Shown here: positions 1 through 5,353 of the stretch, piece by piece
Numbering within the stretch: the first letter of the stretch is position 1
Layout of the letters: every line of letters starts with the position of its first letter
NCBI GenBank assembly: GCA_900553345.1
Contig: USDE01000115.1
Location: 1 to 5,353, forward strand
Direction of reading: 5' to 3'
Source: an uncultured Collinsella sp.
Lineage (GTDB): Bacteria; Actinomycetota; Coriobacteriia; Coriobacteriales; Coriobacteriaceae
DNA length: 5,353 nt
The notes under the pieces: model-generated
The model's database searches: none
What the model saw: only the letters and a program-made list of their open reading frames with translations
Told to the model about the DNA's origin: nothing
Position numbers and translations under genes: made by a program

Positions 1-101
1 CTGCGATGGAGGCCGCCGTGCACGAGGCGGGCGATGACCTCGCCGCCTGCTCAACCGCTCAACTCAACGACCTGTGGGACCAAGCAAAAGCAAGCGAGTG
101 A
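1..101 (+). CDS. mazG: MazG-like nucleoside triphosphate pyrophosphohydrolase, C-terminal fragment
   Basis: Only the last 32 complete codons are in the window; they begin at base 3 and end at TGA 99-101. The peptide starts AMEAAVHEAGDDLAA and ends LNDLWDQAKASE. MazG proteins finish in the same style: a 'ME' helix after the RF motif, a short acidic or glycine stretch, then an 'eLdxLWxxAK' helix. MazG hydrolyses (d)NTPs to monophosphates plus pyrophosphate in the cytoplasm and so cleans the nucleotide pool. The catalytic EExxE motifs would lie upstream of the window and cannot be checked. Context supports the call: in Mycobacterium and other Actinobacteria mazG lies just upstream of eno. The short length makes this a moderate-confidence identification; any other protein with a similar amphipathic tail remains possible. 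It converges with the ATPase gene, with 39 bp between stops and no clear terminator hairpin in that gap. Confidence 0.7.
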   Translation, partial: AMEAAVHEAGDDLAACSTAQLNDLWDQAKASE

Positions 102-140
102 GGCCTGCGTCTCTCACGGCATCCATTCGTAGAGAGGTCT

Positions 141-1508
141 CTACAAGCAAAAAGCCATATACAACGGAAGATGTGCCAGCTGCGCTTCGGCATCCCACTC
201 GAGTTGTTTAGGGTGCAACACGTAAGCCATCCCAATCTTCTTGTTAAAGCGCGCGCGGAATCGGTCGAGGGAGATGGTTCCGTATCTGCGTGGCGACTTA
301 ACTTCGATGGGGCTGATGCGCGGCTTTCCGGCGGCATTGACATAGGGTCGGGTAACGAGGAAGTCGATTTCCATGCGCTCCTCCCCCTCCTTCTTTCCGC
401 TTTGGGAATAAAAGAAGAGCCTGTGTCCATTGGCCTTTAGAGATTGGGCAACGTAGTTTTCGGTAAGCATTCCTTCGTTCAATCCGATGTCGCCGCGAAG
501 CACGGCTCTGTAAACGTCTTCATCGGTATCGTTGTTGTCAGAGAAGGCAAGCGTTACAAGCAGGCCGGTGTCTGCCATGTAGCACTTGAGGGCCGTTTGC
601 TCCATGCTGAGTGAAAGGCCCACGCTCGGTTCGCTTGCGGCATAGCAGATATTGGCAATTCGCGCGTCTGCCAGCCAAAAGAAGGCTTCTTCGTAGGTGC
701 GCATGCGTGCGTTTTTATCAAGTGAGGAAAGCTTGAATCGTTTTTCGTGCCTAGAGAGCTGACCCGGGATGCCATCGAGTACGGAGACGACTTTGAATTC
801 GTAACCGGTTGCAAAACGAGAGATATCGTTGCGATAGAGCTGGACGATTCGGCGCTTCGAAGCGTCGACGGGCGCAAAAGCGCGCTGTTCAACATAGATG
901 GATACCGGCTCAGGCATGCCACCTACGAGCATGTATTCGCGCATAAGGGAGAGCGCTCTGCGATGTAGGGCATCGGGGAGCGGCTTCATCTTGTTAAAAC
1001 TCATGCGAATGAGATCGGCCAGTCCCTTTTCGTCCATGCCCCAAAGAAACTCCTCAAAGTCGAGGGGCTCAAGTTCCAGAGACTCTTCCTCGGATGGGAT
1101 GACGATATCTTTAATGTTCTGCTTGATGCTGAGCAGGGATCCAGTTTCGATGTAGTCGTAACGTCCGTCTGCAACGAGATACTTGATGAGTCCGCGTGCT
1201 TGCGGGTACATCTGGACCTCGTCAAAGACGATAAGTGTCTCGTGTTCATAGAGTTTGACGTTATAGAAAACCGAGAGATAGAGGAAGAGCGAGTCGAAGT
1301 CAGTGCGATAGTCCTCAAAATATTGCTTAACTTCGGCAGGTGCTTGAAAGAAATCAATGACAAGGCAGGACTTGTATTCGGTTTCTCCAAACGTGCGGGC
1401 AAGCGTGCTCTTTCCGACGCGGCGGGCTCCTTCAATAAGAAGTGCTGTTTTACCAGCGCTTTCATGCTTCCATTTTAGTAGTTTGTCATAGGCTTTTCGT
1501 TTAAGCAT
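141..1508 (-). CDS. AAA_14 / DUF4143 family ATPase
   Basis: Predicted cytoplasmic P-loop ATPase of 455 aa, of the AAA_14 plus DUF4143 type; its cellular role is not established. Numbering from the start at 1508: Walker A GARRVGKST at 27-35; Walker B LIVFDE at 92-97 with acidic D96/E97; a sensor-like ETGS at 121-124; the family's VGGMPEP near 195-201. The C-terminal DUF4143 region (about 215-405) ends in a PD-(D/E)XK-like set: E350 in TENY, D382 in EIDFL, and E402-V-K404 in IEVKS. No signal peptide or membrane segment is seen. The ORF is open to an ATG at 1556, but I prefer 1508 because GAGGT lies 4 nt upstream on the minus strand and because the longer N-terminus simply translates the promoter repeats. 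GC is near 50% by eye, well below the neighbouring genes, and the gene sits reversed inside a conserved housekeeping block, so horizontal acquisition is likely. Whether it is nuclease-active, a defence gene or an orphan regulator cannot be told from sequence. Confidence 0.9.
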   Translation of the reverse strand: MLKRKAYDKLLKWKHESAGKTALLIEGARRVGKSTLARTFGETEYKSCLVIDFFQAPAEVKQYFEDYRTDFDSLFLYLSVFYNVKLYEHETLIVFDEVQMYPQARGLIKYLVADGRYDYIETGSLLSIKQNIKDIVIPSEEESLELEPLDFEEFLWGMDEKGLADLIRMSFNKMKPLPDALHRRALSLMREYMLVGGMPEPVSIYVEQRAFAPVDASKRRIVQLYRNDISRFATGYEFKVVSVLDGIPGQLSRHEKRFKLSSLDKNARMRTYEEAFFWLADARIANICYAASEPSVGLSLSMEQTALKCYMADTGLLVTLAFSDNNDTDEDVYRAVLRGDIGLNEGMLTENYVAQSLKANGHRLFFYSQSGKKEGEERMEIDFLVTRPYVNAAGKPRISPIEVKSPRRYGTISLDRFRARFNKKIGMAYVLHPKQLEWDAEAQLAHLPLYMAFCL

Positions 1509-1518
1509 GGCTACCTCG

Positions 1519-1604
1519 TGCACGATATCCAGAACTTTTATAGTTCGATTATGCACGATATCCAGAACTTCAGACCCTTAGATTTGCACGATATCCAGAA
1601 CTTT
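1519..1604. repeat. Three 33-bp-phased direct repeats upstream of the ATPase gene
   Basis: The sequence TGCACGATATCCAGAACTT occurs at 1519-1537, 1552-1570 and 1585-1603. Copies 1 and 3 share one further T. The start-to-start distance is exactly 33 bp both times, with unrelated 13-14 bp spacers. The array begins 10 bp upstream of the preferred ATPase start and covers its likely promoter. The 33 bp step is close to three helical turns, so all copies face nearly the same side of the DNA, as expected for cooperative protein binding. Each copy contains the palindrome GATATC off centre, but the unit as a whole is not symmetrical. The repeats are seen directly; an operator role is inference. Confidence 0.9.
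1537..1542 (-). promoter_or_regulatory. Candidate -10 box (TATAAA) for the ATPase gene
   Basis: Read on the minus strand, TATAAA lies about 29 bp upstream of the ATG at 1508 and between repeat copies 1 and 2. Initiation there would place the alternative ATG at 1556 outside the transcript. The hexamer 17 bp further upstream (CTGGAT) is a poor -35, so the promoter would be weak or activator-dependent. Copy 1 would overlap the transcription start and copy 2 the -35 region. Confidence 0.3.
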
Positions 1605-1681
1605 GTACGATGTAAAAGCACATTATTGACTCTTTCATTCGCAAGCCAGGTAAAGACGGTATGCCGATAGAAGAATTTAAT

Positions 1682-1704
1682 GGGGGGGGGCGATCTCTAG
1701 AGAT
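1682..1704. repeat. Nine-G homopolymer followed by a 12 bp palindrome
   Basis: Bases 1682-1690 are nine consecutive G. Two bases later, 1693-1704 reads ATCTCTAGAGAT, a perfect 12 bp palindrome. G runs of this length can slip in replication and are also prone to sequencing length errors. It lies about 90 bp upstream of the proposed eno -10 and outside any supported gene. Confidence 0.85.
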
Positions 1705-1779
1705 GAATGCTCGGTGCAAAAACAAGCGTCCCAAGGAATGATTTCTCCAATTCATATGTATCCCTCGGCTAACTTAGGG

Positions 1780-1785
1780 CATAAT
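1780..1785 (+). promoter_or_regulatory. Candidate -10 box (CATAAT) for eno, flanked by direct repeats
   Basis: CATAAT is a 5/6 match to TATAAT and sits in an AT-rich patch about 100 bp upstream of eno. No good -35 lies at 16-18 bp. The 10-mer GGCTAACTTA occurs at 1767-1776, in the would-be spacer, and again at 1802-1811, just after the would-be start site, a 35 bp step. Both copies continue with nGG. This would suit a repressor or activator pair controlling initiation, but it rests on pattern alone. Confidence 0.3.
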
Positions 1786-1824
1786 ACAAAAAGCGCGACA
1801 AGGCTAACTTACGGAGGCGCACCA

Positions 1825-1872
1825 ATGGTGCACAGTCGGCCAGTCGCTTGCATCAACTACGTTTTCAAGTGA
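1825..1872 (+). CDS. Candidate 15-aa leader peptide ORF upstream of eno
   Basis: ATG 1825-1827 is preceded by a perfect Shine-Dalgarno GGAGG (1813-1817) at 7 nt spacing. The frame encodes MVHSRPVACINYVFK and stops at TGA 1870-1872, 12 nt before the eno ATG. The stop falls right against the eno ribosome binding site (AGGGAG, 1874-1879), which suits translational coupling. The ORF is in the same frame as eno, with only this TGA between them. The start codon lies in a near-palindrome, GCACCA-A-TGGTGC (1819-1831). The peptide has no run of one amino acid, so classical ribosome-stalling attenuation is not indicated. It could instead be a chance ORF; only conservation or ribosome profiling can tell. 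Confidence 0.4.
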   Translation: MVHSRPVACINYVFK

Positions 1873-3174
<1,302 letters not shown>

Positions 3175-3186
3175 ACGGGCGAATTT

Positions 3187-3220
3187 GGCGAGGGGGAGGC
3201 TGACTCGGTTCCTCCCCGCC
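3187..3220 (+). terminator. Secondary GC-rich hairpin after eno
   Basis: GGGGAGG (3193-3199) pairs perfectly with CCTCCCC (3211-3217) around an 11 nt loop. GGC 3187-3189 can extend the stem with GCC 3218-3220 across a 3 nt bulge. Only two T follow, so it is not a canonical intrinsic terminator. It may protect the mRNA 3' end or act with the stronger terminator just downstream. Confidence 0.4.
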
Positions 3221-3246
3221 TTGGCTGGATGCCGCAAAGAACTATG

Positions 3247-3278
3247 GGCGCTGGGCCATACGGCTCAGCGCCTTTTTT
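3247..3278 (+). terminator. Intrinsic terminator of eno
   Basis: An 11 bp stem, GGCGCTGGGCC (3247-3257) with GGCTCAGCGCC (3262-3272), contains one G-U wobble and closes on the 4 nt loop ATAC. It is followed at once by six T (3273-3278). It lies 73 bp past the eno stop and ends about 90 bp before the next gene's start, so eno is likely mainly monocistronic or read through only partly. Confidence 0.9.
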
Positions 3279-3317
3279 ATGTCGAGCAAAGGCTGGCGAA
3301 GGCGGTGCGGGCGCTCG

Positions 3318-3326
3318 TGCTATAAC
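3318..3326 (+). promoter_or_regulatory. Candidate extended -10 promoter for the divIC-ppx unit
   Basis: TGCTATAAC fits an extended -10 (TGn plus TATAAC, 5/6 to consensus). It lies 43 bp upstream of the ATG at 3370 and about 40 bp past the eno terminator. No -35 is recognisable, which extended -10 promoters can tolerate. Its position between a strong terminator and a gene pair is what an independent promoter would look like. Confidence 0.5.
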
Positions 3327-3369
3327 TAAAGGACTTAGCGCAAACAAACCTCAACCGCACAAGGCGCAC

Positions 3370-4131
3370 ATGGATCAGATTTACGACAACAGGTATTATT
3401 CCGCCGGTTCGCGCGAGCCGTCGCCTCGTCGTGCGCGTACCGCACAGCTTGGCGGGTCTGGTTATGCTGGTGCTGATCGCTCCAGGTATAGCTCGCCGGC
3501 GACTTCGCATCCCAATGCTCAGCCAAATAGTTCCTCGGATAGTCCGGTGCGCCCATCGCGTTCCAAGCATGCGTCGCGCCCTTCGACCCAGGCGTCCGAC
3601 AAGCCGCGCCGTCCCTCAAGCCGTCTTTCCGGCTCGGACTTTATGCACTACGCCAACGACAACGCAGCGGTCAAGGCAATTTACGACTTTACCCACGGTC
3701 CTCAGCGAGGGCTGTTTATCGGTATTGTCGTCGCCCTGGTGCTCGTGAGCCTGTACTTTCCCGTGCGCGACCTCTACGTTGCCAAACGCTCGAGCGATAT
3801 CTTGGCCAAGCAGGTCGAGATTCGCCAGCAGTACAACGACGAGCTGCAGAAAAGCGTCGACAAACTGCTCTCGGAGGAGGGCATTAAGGACGCGGCGACC
3901 GAGGACCTGGGCCTGGTGATGCCCGGCGAGACCAAGATTGACGTGCTGGGCCTGGACGACGATTCGGACTCGTCGTCGAGCAAAAAGTCCTCGAACGCCA
4001 AGAAGGCCAGCGAAGTCGCCAAAGAGATCGAAGAGGTCGGCAAGGACGCGCCGTGGTACATCCAGACGCTCGATATGCTGTTTGGATTTAACGGCGTCGA
4101 GGGCCAGACGGTCGTGTCCAACGGCAAATAG
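3370..4131 (+). CDS. Septum formation initiator family protein (DivIC/FtsB-like)
   Basis: Bitopic membrane protein of 253 aa, inferred to help build the divisome as DivIC/FtsB/FtsL-type proteins do. Layout: residues 1-90 are a disordered-looking S/P/R-rich basic region; 114-132 (GLFIGIVVALVLVSLYFPV) is one transmembrane helix; 138-170 is a likely coiled coil; 170-187 (EGIKDAATEDLGLVMPGE) matches the family's 'IExxARxxLGMVxPGE' ending; 195-215 is an acidic then Ser/Lys linker; 227-245 is a hydrophobic tail. Typical DivIC/FtsB proteins are about 100 aa, so both extensions are large, though actinobacterial members often have long N-termini. I chose ATG 3370 because AAGG lies 5 nt upstream; an in-frame ATG at 3229 would place the start ahead of the eno terminator, and its extra 47 residues would translate the terminator and promoter. 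Position after eno and before ppx matches the actinobacterial order. The stop is 20 nt before ppx, so the two are probably one operon. Confidence 0.87.
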   Translation: MDQIYDNRYYSAGSREPSPRRARTAQLGGSGYAGADRSRYSSPATSHPNAQPNSSSDSPVRPSRSKHASRPSTQASDKPRRPSSRLSGSDFMHYANDNAAVKAIYDFTHGPQRGLFIGIVVALVLVSLYFPVRDLYVAKRSSDILAKQVEIRQQYNDELQKSVDKLLSEEGIKDAATEDLGLVMPGETKIDVLGLDDDSDSSSSKKSSNAKKASEVAKEIEEVGKDAPWYIQTLDMLFGFNGVEGQTVVSNGK

Positions 4132-4151
4132 CGCCCGGAGGGGAGCCTGCA

Positions 4152-5156
4152 ATGACGCATTGCGACAAACGATATAAGGTGGCGGCGATTGACCTGGGAA
4201 CGGTGTCGTCGCGACTGGTGTTGGCCCAGGTCGAGGGCGGGGCGATCGTGGAATCGTCCAAGCATACCGAGATTACCGACTTGGGCGAGGGTGTGGACGC
4301 GACGGGGTGCTTTTGCGAGGCGGCCGTTGAACGCGTGCTCGCCGCATGCCGAATGTTTGTGGACGAGGCCCGTGCCTTTGGGGCCGCGTGCATCTGCACC
4401 ACATGCACGAGCGCCGCGCGCGATGCGTCCAATGCCGCGCTGCTGCTGGACGGCCTGCGCGATCTGGGGCTTGAGCCACAGGTGATTCCGGGCGAGGTCG
4501 AGGCACGCCTGACGTTTTTTGGCGTGGCGCACGACTTTGCTGGCGAGCGCATCATTGTTGCCGATTCGGGCGGCGGATCCACGGAGCTCGCGACGGGCGT
4601 CTATGCGCCGGAGCGTGGGGTCTTTGCGCTGGAGGGCACGCGTTCGCTGGACATCGGTTGTCGCCGCGTGACGGAGCGGTTCTTCTCGGCGCTGCCGCCT
4701 GCGGACGGCGAGCTTGCTGCCGCTGCCGCGTGGGCAGGTGAGCAGTTCGCCGCCTATTTTGAAGGCCTGCCCAGCGACTTTGAGCGCGCCGAACGCCTGG
4801 TCGCCGTGGGCGGCACCGTCACCACGCTCGTGGCACTCGTTCATAAGCTGGAACCGTACGATTCGACCTTTGTGCACCTGCGCGAGCTTTCGCTGGATCA
4901 GGTTTCGGCCGCTATCGAGCGCATGTCTATGTTGGATGCGGACGGCATCGCCGCTCTGCCGGGTGTACAGCCCAAACGCGCGGGCGTGATCTTGGCGGGC
5001 GCCGTGGTGATCCGCGAGCTCATGCGAGCCGGCGGCTACAAGACGCTCACTGTAAGCGAGAACAGCCTACTCGCCGGCATGGCCGCCACCATCAACGAGG
5101 TTCTCGACGGTGCGACCCCCACCATCGCCTGGACCCCCGCTCTCAGCACCCTCTAA
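4152..5156 (+). CDS. Ppx/GppA family phosphatase (exopolyphosphatase or pppGpp phosphohydrolase)
   Basis: Cytoplasmic enzyme of the ASKHA (actin/Hsp70-like) fold that releases terminal phosphate from polyphosphate and/or pppGpp; sequence alone does not choose the substrate. Motifs in order: phosphate-1 loop AAIDLGTVSSRL (11-22, D14); TSAARDA (86-92); GEVEARLTFFG (114-124), where E117 is the likely catalytic glutamate; phosphate-2 loop DSGGGSTEL (138-146); LVAVGGTVTTL (216-226), the adenosine-type motif; PKRAGVILAGA (274-284); and VSENSLLAGM (301-310). At 334 aa it is the short form without the C-terminal HD-like domain of E. coli PPX, as in actinobacterial Ppx proteins. The phosphate-1 loop has Val18 where most members have Asn (DxGTNS). 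The start has a strong ribosome binding site, GGAGGGGAG (4137-4145), 6 nt away. It follows the division gene by 20 nt and is likely cotranscribed with it. No DUF501 gene intervenes. Confidence 0.93.
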   Translation: MTHCDKRYKVAAIDLGTVSSRLVLAQVEGGAIVESSKHTEITDLGEGVDATGCFCEAAVERVLAACRMFVDEARAFGAACICTTCTSAARDASNAALLLDGLRDLGLEPQVIPGEVEARLTFFGVAHDFAGERIIVADSGGGSTELATGVYAPERGVFALEGTRSLDIGCRRVTERFFSALPPADGELAAAAAWAGEQFAAYFEGLPSDFERAERLVAVGGTVTTLVALVHKLEPYDSTFVHLRELSLDQVSAAIERMSMLDADGIAALPGVQPKRAGVILAGAVVIRELMRAGGYKTLTVSENSLLAGMAATINEVLDGATPTIAWTPALSTL

Positions 5157-5157
5157 A

Positions 5158-5228
5158 TAAGCTGCGGTGAAATAGTTCCTAAATAAGCTGGTAAACGGTA
5201 TAAACAGGATCTATTCCACCGCAGCTTA
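5158..5228. repeat. 18 bp-arm inverted repeat with an internal direct repeat, after ppx
   Basis: TAAGCTGCGGTGAAATAG (5158-5175) and CTATTCCACCGCAGCTTA (5211-5228) are complementary at 17 of 18 positions and enclose a 35 nt loop. The 12-mer CTAAATAAGCTG occurs at 5153-5164 (overlapping the ppx stop) and again at 5179-5190 inside the loop. The loop copy could pair with the right arm instead (TAAGCTG with CAGCTTA), allowing two alternative folds. No T run follows, so it is not a standard intrinsic terminator. It may be a small dispersed repeat or a 3'-end RNA structure. Confidence 0.85.
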
Positions 5229-5245
5229 GAGTCCCACCGGCATCT

Positions 5246-5284
5246 AAAAGAAACGAGCCCGCATCCCTTGGGGACACGGGCTCG
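5246..5284 (-). terminator. Intrinsic terminator for a leftward gene beyond the right edge
   Basis: CGAGCCCG (5254-5261) and CGGGCTCG (5277-5284) form a perfect 8 bp stem. An inner TCCC/GGGA pairing (5264-5267 with 5271-5274) closes on a 3 nt loop. Read on the minus strand, the stem is followed by TTTCTTTT (5253-5246); on the plus strand it is followed only by AAAGCTCC. The orientation therefore points to a minus-strand transcript arriving from the right. It may also slow ppx transcription from the left. Confidence 0.7.
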
Positions 5285-5353
5285 AAAGCTCCATATGGTA
5301 GGGGCGGTGGGACGTCCGCGTATTTGCTGCGCAAATCCGCACCGGCTTCGGCC
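5285..5353. other. Unassigned right edge with small inverted repeats
   Basis: This stretch contains CCATATGG (5291-5298, palindrome), ATTTGC-TGC-GCAAAT (5322-5336), and GGC-TTCG-GCC at the very edge (5344-5353), a UUCG-type hairpin cut by the window end. It precedes, on the minus strand, the terminator at 5246-5284, so it is probably the 3' end of a leftward gene or RNA. I could not identify that product. Confidence 0.4.

Larger units (their letters stand above)
1605..1824. other. Intergenic stretch between the ATPase promoter side and eno
   Basis: The full gene-free gap between the ATPase start and eno is 376 bp (1509-1884). This part has lower GC than eno. It holds an AGCACATTATTGAC stretch that only faintly echoes the phased repeats, a nine-G run, a 12 bp palindrome, and the possible eno promoter region. 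A 41-codon open frame (1616-1741, +) has no convincing ribosome binding site and resembles nothing I recognise. No tRNA or other RNA gene is evident. Confidence 0.6.

Noticed and set aside
131..142. Inverted repeat AGAGA-GG-TCTCT between mazG and the ATPase as a terminator
   Set aside because: The arms are only 5 bp with a 2 nt loop and no T run on either strand.
1509..1556. Longer ATPase start at ATG 1556 (471 aa)
   Set aside because: The extra 16 residues translate repeat DNA, no ribosome binding site is evident there, the candidate -10 lies downstream of it, and ATG 1508 has GAGGT at good spacing.
1519..1604. CRISPR array
   Set aside because: Units of about 19 bp with 13-14 bp spacers and only three copies are too short, and no cas genes are present; phased promoter sites fit better.
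1616..1741. 41-codon open frame on the + strand in the ATPase-eno gap
   Set aside because: It crosses the G run, lacks a Shine-Dalgarno for its internal ATG at 1661, and resembles no family I know.
3774..4877. Long - strand open frame opposite the divIC and ppx genes
   Set aside because: It spans two real genes and their gap in antisense, has no family features, and arises from high GC content.
5285..5353. Intact tRNA gene on the - strand
   Set aside because: Only the acceptor-like 3' end is suggestive; no T-loop consensus precedes it and the window ends before the rest of a tRNA could be checked.

Overview
This window looks chromosomal and comes from a high-GC Gram-positive bacterium of the Actinomycetota. 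A Coriobacteriia/Collinsella-type gut actinobacterium is the best guess. The basis is GC-rich codon use in the core genes and the gene order mazG - eno - septum-formation initiator (DivIC/FtsB-like) - Ppx/GppA phosphatase, which parallels the actinobacterial block known from Mycobacterium (mfd-mazG-lpqU-eno-Rv1024-Rv1025-ppx). The genus is an inference from style and synteny; no search was run.

Layout. Bases 1-101 hold the last codons of a + strand gene whose tail resembles the MazG nucleotide pyrophosphohydrolase. Running toward it on the - strand (141-1508) is an AAA_14/DUF4143 ATPase of visibly lower GC, the kind of accessory gene often carried between genomes. Its promoter side holds three copies of an 18-20 bp sequence at an exact 33 bp period. 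The 376 bp gap between the ATPase start and eno also contains a nine-G run, a 12 bp palindrome, a possible eno promoter flanked by a 10 bp direct repeat, and a 15-codon leader ORF with a strong ribosome binding site that stops 12 nt before eno.

Enolase (1885-3174) is complete, with all its catalytic residues. A strong intrinsic terminator (3247-3278) closes the eno transcript. An extended -10 promoter candidate then precedes a two-gene unit: a membrane-anchored DivIC/FtsB-like cell-division protein (3370-4131) and, 20 nt downstream, a Ppx/GppA-family phosphatase (4152-5156). The DUF501 gene that lies between these two in many Actinobacteria is absent here.

The right end (5157-5353) has no gene I can support. 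It holds an 18 bp-arm inverted repeat with an internal 12 bp direct repeat, and a hairpin whose T-rich side lies on the - strand, so it probably terminates a leftward gene beyond the window.

The core genes serve housekeeping: glycolysis (enolase), nucleotide-pool sanitation (MazG), septum assembly (DivIC-like) and polyphosphate/(p)ppGpp metabolism (Ppx/GppA). The ATPase interrupts that set. I see no clear evidence of a new multi-gene system. The most unusual signals are the phased repeat array at the ATPase promoter, the in-frame leader ORF before eno, and the repeat-built hairpin after ppx.
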